Source of the DNA: Desulfurococcales archaeon | GTDB taxonomy: Archaea; Thermoproteota; Thermoprotei_A; Sulfolobales; Fervidicoccaceae | Assembly (NCBI GenBank): GCA_009904015.1 | Contig: WYEQ01000002.1 | Span: 124,001-188,000 of the forward strand | Direction of reading: 5' to 3' | Length of the DNA: 64,000 nt | In this document: piece by piece, positions 26,964 through 34,089 of the stretch | Layout of the letters: each line of letters begins with the position of its first letter | Numbering within the stretch: the first letter of the stretch is position 1 | Made by a program: the position numbers and the translations under genes | The notes under the pieces: generated by a model | The model's input: the letters and a program-made list of their open reading frames with translations, nothing else | The model's database searches: none | Told to the model about the DNA's origin: nothing

Positions 26964-27410
26964 TTAGGTCTTCTTTTTCTCCAGCACTCTTATCTCATTT
27001 ATGCTTGTGAATGGGTATTCTCCTTTATCATCTTTTTCATACTTCTTCACGACATCCCATATTGCTAGGAGAGCGGCGCTAACCCCTACAAGAGCTTCCA
27101 TCTCAACGCCTGTTTTTCCATGGGACTTCACGGTCACTCTCACCCGTATTTTGTCGGGCTCCTCAAACACGTGTTCTACCTGTACACCCTCAATCAGTAT
27201 TGGGTGAGCCAGAGGAACCATCTCTGGGGTTTTCTTCACAGCCATAATAGCCGCGATTGTTGATATTTGTACTGGGTCACCCTTCTCTATCTTACCCTCC
27301 TTTATGAGCCTCAAGGTCTCGGGCCTAAGCTTTATGACCCCTTCAGCCGTGGCTACACGGAGCTGCGGGGACTTATCCGAAATGTCAATCATACGGGGAC
27401 CAGGCGACAT
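26964..27410 (-). CDS. moaC: Cyclic pyranopterin monophosphate synthase MoaC
   Basis: 148 residues. Family motifs: MIDISDKSPQLRVATAEG, MAVKKTPEMVPLAHPILIEG, KSHGKTGVEMEALVGVSAAL and a terminal Lys-rich end. It converts the MoaA product to precursor Z. It starts 22 bases after the moaA stop. Confidence 0.95.
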   Translation of the reverse strand: MSPGPRMIDISDKSPQLRVATAEGVIKLRPETLRLIKEGKIEKGDPVQISTIAAIMAVKKTPEMVPLAHPILIEGVQVEHVFEEPDKIRVRVTVKSHGKTGVEMEALVGVSAALLAIWDVVKKYEKDDKGEYPFTSINEIRVLEKKKT

Positions 27411-27432
27411 GGAATCTCACCGAGGACAGTCG

Positions 27433-28428
27433 CTATTCCCCCATCTGACTCCCCTCCCGCCTTGAAAGGCCAGGGCTTTGAGACGTAAATGATAGTTGAT
27501 ATGGAAGCTTGAATCCAGGCTCCCTTAACATCAAAGCCTCGAGTAGTCTCCGCTGAACGCAGACTTCATCCTCTTTTTCAAGGCATTCCCTGAGATCAAC
27601 GACGGGGTTTTCCCTGTAGAGGCAGGTTTTAATTAAGCCATCATGAGTTATCCTCATTCTAGTGCAGGTAATGCAGGCAAACGGGTTGCTATACCCCTTG
27701 ATAACGGTGACCTCTATGCCGCTCGGCATAACGTAAACAGTTCTGTTGTGGGGCTGCCTAAGCTCTATCCTCGAGGCTTTTTTCCTAAGCCCCTCCTCTA
27801 TTAGCCATACATCACCATTGAGCTTCCTGTATAGCTCCACTCTCCTAACAGGGTCTCTCTCGTAGTAGAAGACGGGCATGAGCTGTATCAAGTTAACGTC
27901 GATTCCTTTGTTAGATGCGTATTCAATGATATCATCTATTTCATCTAGGTTCTCCTTGAGTATCACTGTGTTTATCTTTGTTTTTAAACCATAACTGAGG
28001 GCAGTCTCTACCCCCTCCAGAACAGAGCTTAAGTCTCCCCCGGTAATCTCCTTGAACTTGTCCTTCCTTAATGAGTGAAGGCTGACGTTTATGTGGTGTA
28101 AGCCACTATCAGCTAGCTCAGCCGCCTTTTGTTTTAGCAGAGAGCCGTTCGTGGTTAAGCTAACCTTGGCGGAGTACTTAACGAGTATCCTTATAATTTC
28201 TGCTATGTCATTCCTCAGCAGCGGCTCGCCGCCAGTCAGCTTATACTCCACCACGCCCACGCCTCTTGCACCTCTCGCTAAAACTTCATAGTGCTTTAGC
28301 TTAAGCTCAGACCTACCGTTGTATAAATCACCTTCTCTGTGACAAAAAGTACACGTGTAGTTACATCTCTGAGTCACAATTAATCTAAGAGCCTCCAGAG
28401 GCCTGCCGTATCTATCCTTGTAAACCAA
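27433..28428 (-). CDS. moaA: GTP 3',8-cyclase MoaA (radical SAM)
   Basis: 331 residues from TTG 28428 (behind GGTGCTGG). The longer frame adds 25 aromatic residues not seen in the family. Radical-SAM cluster CNYTCTFCH near 18-26; TGGEPLLR near 70; C-terminal Fe-S Cys residues in CITCTRMRITHDGLIKTC. It makes the first molybdopterin intermediate. The last ~17 residues (about SPGLSRREGSQMGE) are encoded by an IS605-type hairpin insertion at 27445-27484, so the native C-terminus seems to have been replaced. Confidence 0.9.
   Translation of the reverse strand: MVYKDRYGRPLEALRLIVTQRCNYTCTFCHREGDLYNGRSELKLKHYEVLARGARGVGVVEYKLTGGEPLLRNDIAEIIRILVKYSAKVSLTTNGSLLKQKAAELADSGLHHINVSLHSLRKDKFKEITGGDLSSVLEGVETALSYGLKTKINTVILKENLDEIDDIIEYASNKGIDVNLIQLMPVFYYERDPVRRVELYRKLNGDVWLIEEGLRKKASRIELRQPHNRTVYVMPSGIEVTVIKGYSNPFACITCTRMRITHDGLIKTCLYRENPVVDLRECLEKEDEVCVQRRLLEALMLREPGFKLPYQLSFTSQSPGLSRREGSQMGE
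27445..27484 (-). mobile_element. Single-hairpin IS605-type mini-element inside the 3' end of moaA
   Basis: Minus strand: TTTAC target, then GTCTCAAAGCC, CTGGCCTTTCAAGGCGGG and right end AGGGGAGTCAG at 27445. The layout matches the single-hairpin elements at 62627-62666 and 33238-33276. It supplies the final codons of moaA and ends 10 bases before its stop codon. Confidence 0.6.
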
Positions 28429-28556
28429 TGTATACCAGCACCAGAGGAACTCTGTTCTAAAAATATTGTTGATAATAAATAAATAAACTTCACATATATC
28501 CATCCTTTCACCTTAAGTAGTTACTCCTCAGCCTCGCTCCAACTCCTCTAACAGGG

Positions 28557-28804
28557 TTTACAACTGAAAGCCTCGCCTTTATAAGCGGGGATGAGTAGAA
28601 AAGCTTTTCTTGTTTTAATCAAGAGCTGTGGTTGCCCTTAGCACGTGGATGCGGGGAGCGCAACCACTCATACAAACCGTGATGGGGGGAATCTCTGGCC
28701 ACCCCGACTGCCCCGCAAATGAAAGATGTAGACCCAAACAGATGCGGGGAACCAATGAGCCGCCCCAAGGGAACCCTTGCCCTTTAGGGCGGGGAGGAGG
28801 TCAG
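28557..28804 (+). ncRNA. Full-length omega-RNA-like element A (TnpB-less IS200/IS605 derivative)
   Basis: TTTAC (28557-28561) is followed by a left-end hairpin AACTGAAAGCCTCGCC..GCGGGG. A ~190-base interior contains GTGGTTGCCC, GCACGTGGATGCGGGG, GATGTAG and CCCAAACAGATGCGGGGAACC. A right-end hairpin CCCTTTAGGGCGGGGAGGAGGTCAG closes at 28804. The interior is almost identical to the minus-strand copy at 59098-59350, and the right third recurs at 6640-6725. No transposase or TnpB ORF is present. The layout is that of an omega RNA scaffold followed by its guide (GGTCATGCTCAAAAAC). The DNA is extremely GC-rich compared with its flanks. Confidence 0.65.
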
Positions 28805-28943
28805 GGTCATGCTCAAAAACTGTAGAGCTAAACCCTCTGCGTGGTTGTTCGCTACACGTCTTTTTTATATCGATGATTTTAGGTAAATATAGAGTGATGC
28901 TCATTAGAGCCGCATCAAACTAGCTTTAAAGGAGGAAGCCGCT
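28805..28943. other. Intergenic tail after element A
   Basis: With element A and the space upstream of it, this fills the 515-base gap between moaA and the isomerase gene. 28429-28556 holds only the moaA upstream region. 28805-28943 carries the putative guide, an AT-rich run (GTTTTTTATATC, 28857-28869) and CTTTAAAGGAGGA, which combines a TATA-like box and a strong ribosome binding site for the TTG start at 28944. Confidence 0.4.
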
Positions 28944-29945
28944 TTGTATGACTTCGAATATATGATGAAGGTTTATTCGTCGTGGAGAGAGCTTGCGGAA
29001 TTAGGCTTACAGATAGGGCTTATTAAGGCAAAGGAAACAGCGGAGCGGTATTACGGGGGATCCTTCGGGAAATTACTTGTTATTGGAATAGGTGGCTCAG
29101 GAATTATTGGTGACTACTTGAGAGGCCTCTCAGAGCACTACGAGTTTACGGTTGATGTGAACGTTGTGAGGAGTGTTACGGTTAGTAACTACTTAAGCAG
29201 GGATTCCTTGGTGATGGTTATCTCCTATTCTGGTGAGACTATCGAGACGATAAAAGCATTGGATAGCCTTAAGGGGAGGCCGGTAAAGCTGGTCGGGGTT
29301 ACGAGTGGAGGGTTACTTGAAAAAGCGATGCAAAAAGAAGATGCCGTCATCCTGAAGATGCCCGGGGGCTATCCATCTAGAGGCGCTTTCCCCCTTATGT
29401 TCTACTCAGTACTATCATACTTATCCTACCTGCAACTAACAGGCAAGCTAAGCATAAATGACGTCATGAACAGCGTTAATGTATTCGAGAACACCGATGC
29501 AGTTCTGAAAACCGCATCGAGTATAGCTGAGGCTTCCAGTAAAGATAAATTCTTTATCACTACTCACCACGAGTACATGCCGATTGCGTCCCGATTGAAA
29601 AAAGAGTTATCGGAAAACGCGAAGGTCCTAGCCATAGCGGAGGAGTACCCGGAGTGGCTTCACAACATTCTTGAGGGCATGCCCAAGGATGACCTCGACA
29701 TTATATCCATAGAGGGCGGCCTGACAAGCAACTACAAGTGCTTTTTGGAAGCAGCCGAGAAAGCCCTGGGTACGAGCTCCATTAAAATCAGGCTATCGGG
29801 AAGAAATGTGCTAGAGGAGTACATACATGGAACATGGCTATCCGGTTACATAAGCCTAATGTTAGCGCGGAGAAGAAACGTTAACCCAAGACTAACAAGC
29901 AAGCTGAACTACTACAGAGAAATAGTAAGCAAGGCATGCGTATAA
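28944..29945 (+). CDS. Bifunctional phosphoglucose/phosphomannose isomerase
   Basis: 333 residues of the crenarchaeal PGI/PMI family. Two SIS domains: IGIGGSGIIGDYLRGL near 48, ISYSGETIETIKALD near 93 and PGGYPSRGAFPLMFYS near 135. It interconverts glucose-6-, fructose-6- and mannose-6-phosphate. The start is TTG 28944, 8 bases after AAAGGAGGA. Confidence 0.92.
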   Translation: MYDFEYMMKVYSSWRELAELGLQIGLIKAKETAERYYGGSFGKLLVIGIGGSGIIGDYLRGLSEHYEFTVDVNVVRSVTVSNYLSRDSLVMVISYSGETIETIKALDSLKGRPVKLVGVTSGGLLEKAMQKEDAVILKMPGGYPSRGAFPLMFYSVLSYLSYLQLTGKLSINDVMNSVNVFENTDAVLKTASSIAEASSKDKFFITTHHEYMPIASRLKKELSENAKVLAIAEEYPEWLHNILEGMPKDDLDIISIEGGLTSNYKCFLEAAEKALGTSSIKIRLSGRNVLEEYIHGTWLSGYISLMLARRRNVNPRLTSKLNYYREIVSKACV

Positions 29946-29980
29946 CGATGAAGAAGAATAGGATTGATTAGTGATGAAAC

Positions 29981-30952
29981 TCACTCGCAATAAAGAGATG
30001 ACAAGAGGAGAGGAAGAATAATGGTTGCGTCGCCATAAACAACCTCGCTACTAGCCTCGGGCTTTATCTTACCCCAAGATATAGCTTCTCTTGGATGAGC
30101 ACCGCTCAGGCTACCATCATATTCAACGGCCGTTGTTACATATACAGCGTAGTCAAGCCCGCCCGCGAACTGGCTCCACCATATAACGTGGTGTTTGCTT
30201 ATACCACCCCCCACAATAAGCGCTGCTATCGGTGTGTTTTTCTCAGAGAAAAATATATCCTCCATGAGAGACTGGTCCAGAGATAGGTCCAGCTTCACGT
30301 TGTTCAGCTTGGAATATATATGTACGTTAGTCCCGAAGGAGCCATCATAGAATCCCGGCACGATTATGGGGACTCTCCTCTCCCATGATGCCCTAAGAAT
30401 ACTGTTATTATCACTTATTCTCTGGCCAACTATCCATAGAAGCTCGTGTCCACTGATTGTTTTATTCTTAAGCTCCCCAAGCACGTCTCTGACAACCTTT
30501 TCCACAACTGGGCCGTAGTTCTCTTTCGGTATTAATACGTTGCCTAGTCTATGAATGCCTATTTTCTCGAGGAACACGTCATCCAGCCTAAAGTCACCCT
30601 TGTAATAACCGGGCCCCATGCCCTTCGCTATGTCATGGTCTATTGTGCCTGTCGTCGTCACAATCAGGTTGAAGAAGCCGTCTCTTATTACCTTGGCTAT
30701 TAATCCTCGCAAACCCGTTGACACTATGTTGCCCGTGAATGAAAAAATCCTTGTTCTCGAAGCCATTAAACCTTCCCGTAGTATACGGGAAGCTCTGAAC
30801 AAATGCCCAGCCATGAACCCGTGAACCCTGCCGTAATAGGGAAGTAGAACCCTGCATAGTAACCTTAATTCCTCATCTTGAGGCGGCGCATCATCAATCT
30901 TCTCTTTCAGTAGAGCCTCAATTACTTTTTCTTCCTTAATCTCTTTATTCAT
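29981..30952 (-). CDS. dys: Deoxyhypusine synthase
   Basis: 323 residues. It transfers the aminobutyl group of spermidine to a Lys of aIF5A. Motifs: FSFTGNIVSTGLR near 68, VTTTGTIDHDIA, PGFYDGSFGT, and GGGISKHHVIWWSQFAGGLDYAVY with the catalytic Lys near 250. Ends IILPLLLSSLYCE. Length is normal. Convergent with the isomerase gene, 35 bases apart. Confidence 0.95.
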   Translation of the reverse strand: MNKEIKEEKVIEALLKEKIDDAPPQDEELRLLCRVLLPYYGRVHGFMAGHLFRASRILREGLMASRTRIFSFTGNIVSTGLRGLIAKVIRDGFFNLIVTTTGTIDHDIAKGMGPGYYKGDFRLDDVFLEKIGIHRLGNVLIPKENYGPVVEKVVRDVLGELKNKTISGHELLWIVGQRISDNNSILRASWERRVPIIVPGFYDGSFGTNVHIYSKLNNVKLDLSLDQSLMEDIFFSEKNTPIAALIVGGGISKHHVIWWSQFAGGLDYAVYVTTAVEYDGSLSGAHPREAISWGKIKPEASSEVVYGDATIILPLLLSSLYCE

Positions 30953-31014
30953 CTAGCTACTCCTTCCTCCTAACCCTGGAATGCTTCTTTAAAAAATAAT
31001 AATGAACACCGGAT

Positions 31015-31294
31015 GTGAGCTACCCCGTCCTAAAGGGCGAGGTTTCCAGCGTTCAGCTGTGGCTTCTCACCTTCAGCCTCATCTGCTGGTTCGCGGGGCT
31101 CACTTCTCCCCCATCCCGCAGAGCTCATTACCCTGCGGGCTATTGCTGCCTGTCTCACCTCACCCAACACAGGCTTTAGGGCTCATAGGTCATTGGAACA
31201 TCCTCTGAGATTTCTAGCCCAGTATAGGGTTAAAAATCTTTCTCACTATCCTCGCCATCCCCTCCACTAACAGCGAGGTTTTCAGTTATAAAAA
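31015..31294 (-). mobile_element. IS605-type remnant E with structured interior (possible second omega-RNA class)
   Basis: Minus strand: TTTAT target and left-end AACTGAAAACCTCGC (31294-31275), a ~220-base interior, then a second hairpin GGAAACCTCGCCC..GGACGGGG ending near 31015. The interior has a perfect stem CCCGCAG/CTGCGGG (31113-31139) and the block CCTAAAGCCTGTGTTGGG, and does not resemble elements A and B. No protein is encoded. It fills most of the 386-base gap between dys and the rpo13-like gene. Confidence 0.45.
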
Positions 31295-31338
31295 CCTATA
31301 TAACTCCTTTTGCTGATTATTGAGGAGGAGGGATTAGC

Positions 31339-31635
31339 TTGTCCGAAGACGAGTACTTCGAGGAAGAATTTGAGGAGGAGGCTGAAGCCGTTACTGAGGA
31401 GGCTGAAGAAGCCAGAGCTGAGGGGGAAATGCCTCTACAAGAATTGTCGAAGATGATGGATATCATTGATTTGATGAGAAAAACTATGAGAGGAGAGATT
31501 GGAGAAGAAGAATACAAAGTTAAACTAAATGAGCTGCTAGCCACGAAAGAGCCATCTCGTGTGGAGAAGGCTTCCCGTTCTAGAAAGAAAACTGGTAAGA
31601 AAGAGAAGAAGACGCCCGTCAAAAAAGCCAGCTAG
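31339..31635 (+). CDS. rpo13: RNA polymerase subunit Rpo13-like protein
   Basis: 98 residues from TTG 31339 (GGAGGAGGG upstream). The layout matches Rpo13 of crenarchaeal RNA polymerase: an acidic N-terminus (Asp/Glu-rich 3-36), a short helix-turn-helix core (LQELSKMMDIIDLMRKTMRG, then GEEEYKVKLNELLA) and a Lys/Arg-rich tail that contacts DNA in known structures. Residue-level similarity to Sulfolobus Rpo13 is only judged by eye. Confidence 0.65.
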   Translation: MSEDEYFEEEFEEEAEAVTEEAEEARAEGEMPLQELSKMMDIIDLMRKTMRGEIGEEEYKVKLNELLATKEPSRVEKASRSRKKTGKKEKKTPVKKAS

Positions 31636-31706
31636 CTTCCCGTGTTTTGGTTTTTTATAGAGCAGAAAAAACTTTTTGCTTTGTTCTAGTTTATTTGTTA
31701 GGATTT

Positions 31707-31997
31707 TTACTTCTTAGCGAGTTTCAACGTTATCTCTATTGTTGAGACCCTGCTTGTTCTGTCCTGTCCCTGAACGACCTGGCTGCCGATCTTGATGTCC
31801 TTGACATCGACTCTGTCGACTAGCAGCTTGTTCCTAACTATCTCGACCGCGTCCACGGCCTTGCTGATGGCTCTGCCTCTGGCCTTGACTATTACCTCGT
31901 CTATGCCCTGGTTTAGCAGAGCTAATATAGCCATTACGTAGTTCATAACAGGTTTTTTACCAACAAGGATTACGTTACTCGGAGTTGCTCCTGCCAT
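31707..31997 (-). CDS. albA: DNA/RNA-binding protein Alba
   Basis: 96 residues, canonical Alba: [21 protein letters not shown] with the acetylatable Lys region, [20 protein letters not shown], and the tip [14 protein letters not shown]. It is abundant chromatin in Crenarchaeota. ATG 31997 follows GGTGAGGAAAA. A divergent paralog is at 11513-11794. Confidence 0.96.
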   Translation of the reverse strand: MAGATPSNVILVGKKPVMNYVMAILALLNQGIDEVIVKARGRAISKAVDAVEIVRNKLLVDRVDVKDIKIGSQVVQGQDRTSRVSTIEITLKLAKK

Positions 31998-32115
31998 TTT
32001 TTCCTCACCAAAGATGTTGAAAGGTATCTACTGGTTTTAAACAATTAAACTTTATGGGTATTTAAATATTTTTCAATTATATTGCTCCCTATTCTGAAGC
32101 ATGAGGGTTTTATTT

Positions 32116-32188
32116 GGAGAGTCCGGGCTTCTAAGCCGGTAAATACGAGGATAGCCGGAGAACCCGGGTTCAAATCCCGGCGGACCCA
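32116..32188 (+). tRNA. 3' fragment of tRNA-Arg(TCT) with a 19-base BHB-like insert; 5' part missing
   Basis: In tRNA order: G18-G19 (32116-32117), half D-stem AGAG, anticodon stem CCGGG (32123-32127), loop CTTCTAA with anticodon TCT (32130-32132), insert GCCGGTAAATACGAGGATA (32135-32153), stem GCCGG, variable AGAAC, T arm CCGGG-TTCAAAT-CCCGG, acceptor CGGACCC and A73 (32188). TTCT of the loop pairs with AGGA of the insert, as in a BHB intron. The acceptor 5' strand (GGGTCCG) and the 5' D-stem are absent upstream, and 31-39 is a G-G mismatch. It is therefore a truncated tRNA: an attachment-site remnant or one piece of a split tRNA. Confidence 0.6.
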
Positions 32189-32433
32189 TGATCCTTTATA
32201 TAACTGATTAAAGACCTCTTTTTCACGTTTTTACGTGGAGAGTATTAACTCATAGGTGGTGTAACAAGTTCTACTCCATAGTATACAAGGAGTAGGTATG
32301 AGGGGCTTGGAAAGGTTTTAAACTCAGACTTCCACCACCTGCTGGTATTGTTAAGCTGTAAGAAGCGAGACGCTATAAAAACCCCATCCTCCAACAGTTA
32401 TATAACGTTTGTAGCCCTGGTGGTTATGGGTGA
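32189..32433. other. Intergenic region with nested inverted repeats
   Basis: AGGTGGTG (32254-32261) is complementary to CACCACCT (32333-32340). Inside that pair, CTACTCC (32271-32277) is complementary to GGAGTAG (32289-32295). The arms could fold into one branched hairpin of ~87 bases. An AT-rich box TTATATAA (32398-32405) lies before the next gene. No ORF seen. Confidence 0.45.
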
Positions 32434-33075
32434 ATGATGCTGATAAACCCTGTTATCCAACGCATACGTAGCAATGTGCACTGTAAGGGTTGCCCATTAT
32501 ATGAAAACGAAGAGTATGCTGATCGTTTAAAAGCACGGGACGTAGCTCTTAAACTAAATGAAAAACATGTTCCGAGTAAGATTACAATTTTATTTATAGC
32601 CGAATCTCCTCCTAAAGCTTTCATAAGAAATGGGGAGGCTTACTTCTACTCCTCGGGTCCTGAGAGGTTTAATAGCATCGCATACCACATAAACCAAGTC
32701 TTATTCAGATCAAAGAACAAAGATGAGTTCTTCGAAAGATTCAAAGATCGCGGATTCTACCTAATAGACATGGTTAAATGCCCAATAGGAGGGCTACCGG
32801 AGAGCGTGAAGAGGAGAGCGATTATAAGATGTGTAGAGTACCTTAAGGAGGAGCTCAGAGAACTTAAGTTCGAGAAGAAGAAGAAGACTTTCAACGAGAT
32901 CAGAGATCACTTGACACTAAACTTCCCCCACGAGCTCCTCCCCCTACCCTTTTACAGCAAGACTAATGTCGAGAAGTTCGGAGAAGGCGTAGCAAGAGTA
33001 GTTGTGCTAACCGTGGGGAAAGCCCGGCCTATAAACCTCAACGCTAGGTTCCTCGACGCATCCTACCTACACTGA
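32434..33075 (+). CDS. Uracil-DNA-glycosylase-superfamily-like protein, divergent
   Basis: 213 residues. A Cys pair CKGCPLY near 17 and the strand ITILFIAESPPKAF near 51, followed by YFYSSGPERFN and DRGFYLIDMVKCPIGG near 105-120, resemble the uracil-DNA-glycosylase-like fold (IAESPP matches the family's A.GEAPG-type loop). The usual catalytic residues cannot be confirmed by eye. It lies in an accessory stretch next to an integrase remnant, so it may be cargo of an old element (inference). Confidence 0.5.
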   Translation: MMLINPVIQRIRSNVHCKGCPLYENEEYADRLKARDVALKLNEKHVPSKITILFIAESPPKAFIRNGEAYFYSSGPERFNSIAYHINQVLFRSKNKDEFFERFKDRGFYLIDMVKCPIGGLPESVKRRAIIRCVEYLKEELRELKFEKKKKTFNEIRDHLTLNFPHELLPLPFYSKTNVEKFGEGVARVVVLTVGKARPINLNARFLDASYLH

Positions 33076-33089
33076 ATCCTTGTTCCAGC

Positions 33090-33227
33090 TCCCGTAAGAT
33101 TGTAGCTACTCAGTCATGGAACGGGCCTCTGATAATAGCAAAGATATCAAAGCACTCACGCCTAGACTACATATTAACCTATACACAGGAGAAGACAGCG
33201 AAGGAAATACTGAGGAAGATGGAGTAG
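33090..33227 (+). pseudogene. Remnant of a tyrosine recombinase (integrase) C-terminus
   Basis: The frame reads SRKIVATQSWNGPLIIAKIS, then KHSRLDYILTYTQEK, then TAKEILRKME and stop at 33225. The spacing His-x8-Tyr (KHSRLDYILTY) equals that of box II and the catalytic Tyr in XerA-like archaeal integrases, and the context before it (an IxxISxHS pattern) fits. No N-terminal part, start codon or first catalytic Arg box is present, so this is a fragment. The upstream gene ends 14 bases before it in another frame. Confidence 0.5.
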
Positions 33228-33237
33228 CGGGGTTTAA

Positions 33238-33276
33238 CTGACTTCCTCCCCGCCATGAATAGCAGGGCTTTCGGCT
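33238..33276 (-). repeat. Solitary IS605-type hairpin
   Basis: Minus strand: AGCCGAAAGCCCTGC, loop, then GGCGGGGAGGAAGTCAG ending at 33238. It matches the right-end consensus of elements A and B with one change. It begins 11 bases after the integrase remnant. Confidence 0.5.
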
Positions 33277-33405
33277 GTTAGGTAGATAAATCCCTCTCAA
33301 CTACCTAACACCCGTTAATTGAGGAGTAGGGGCTTTCGCAACGCATTAAACTCCTCCCCGCTCTTACTCGTGTTAGGTAGAACGAAGGGTGATTAATACC
33401 TAACA
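33276..33405 (+). repeat. Two copies of a 10-base inverted repeat (TGTTAGGTAG / CTACCTAACA)
   Basis: TGTTAGGTAG 33276-33285 pairs with CTACCTAACA 33301-33310. A second TGTTAGGTAG at 33371-33380 pairs with TACCTAACA at 33397-33405. The two pairs are exactly 95 bases apart with spacers of 15 and 16 bases of unrelated sequence. Between them lies another decayed hairpin (GGGGCTTTCG..CTCCTCCCCGCTC). They may be stem-loops in RNA, protein binding sites or ends of a lost element. Together with neighbouring items they fill 33076-33569, which has no intact gene. Confidence 0.55.
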
Positions 33406-33569
33406 CTGCTTCGATAGGTGAGTCTCCGTGAAAACCCTTGTTTCGAAAAACTAACCCTGGTTCTTCAATTGAAATTCATGGTGGAGACGTGGAAAAAATC
33501 CACAGGCTTTAAAACACGACTATGAGTGTCTTAAATGAGCGTGTCTAGGGCTTCCTGAGGGTTAAGCAT

Positions 33570-33806
33570 ATGTTCTACTTGTTCCTAGCGGTTATATTCC
33601 TTTGGCGTGGCTACAGTGCAGGTAGCCCCGCAATGCTCAGCATGGGTGCTGTGGCAGGAGCCCTCGCATTGCTGTCCGGCTTGTTCTCGAGGGGCTCCAT
33701 GAGCTTCGAGGCAAGGCTACTCGCACTCATAGTCTCCGCGATATCCTCAATTGGCTCTAGTAAAGAGAAGAAGCCCGCGAAAACAAAGGAGAAGAGACCT
33801 GTGTAA
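33570..33806 (+). CDS. Small two-helix membrane protein, unknown
   Basis: 78 residues. Two hydrophobic stretches (about 3-12 plus 20-40, and 48-62) and a Lys-rich cytosolic tail (SKEKKPAKTKEKRPV). Coding-like codon use and an in-frame ATG, but no family recognised. It opens a run of three rightward small ORFs (33570-34407) with no recognisable relatives. Confidence 0.5.
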   Translation: MFYLFLAVIFLWRGYSAGSPAMLSMGAVAGALALLSGLFSRGSMSFEARLLALIVSAISSIGSSKEKKPAKTKEKRPV

Positions 33807-33835
33807 GAGGAGAACAAGCGAGGTTCCGGGGATTA

Positions 33836-34048
33836 GTGTTGAAAATTGTTTTAGGGTATAGCGTTAAAAACTATATTGAGCTACCTCAGCCATCCAGCCC
33901 CGCTTTATCCCCATTTGACTATGAGCACATTGTACTAACCGATTATGCACTGCAACCAGGGATCACTCCATCAGGCATACAGGGAGACTCCGTGTTCACT
34001 AAAACCCCTGAATGCGAGCACGGTATATACATTGTAAGGATAGACTAG
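33836..34048 (+). CDS. Hypothetical 70-residue protein
   Basis: Starts GTG 33836 and reads MLKIVLGYSVKNYIELPQPS.. to ..HGIYIVRID. No motif recognised. It is mixed polar/hydrophobic with no membrane segment. It lies 30 bases after the small membrane protein gene and 41 before the next ORF, in the same direction. Confidence 0.4.
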   Translation: MLKIVLGYSVKNYIELPQPSSPALSPFDYEHIVLTDYALQPGITPSGIQGDSVFTKTPECEHGIYIVRID

Positions 34049-34089
34049 AGTGCTGAGCAGAGGAAGGCTTCTCACATCCAACACATGGG

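Noticed and set aside
28628-28825. Protein-coding frame through element A
   Set aside because: It is a frame inside the GC-rich element. Copy B has small indels relative to A that shift this frame, so it is not conserved as protein; it may echo an ancestral tnpB 3' end.
29945-29985. C/D-box sRNA with GTGATGA at 29971
   Set aside because: No D box follows within the expected distance.
31002-31208. 68-residue frame through element E
   Set aside because: It crosses the end hairpin and shows no coding signal.
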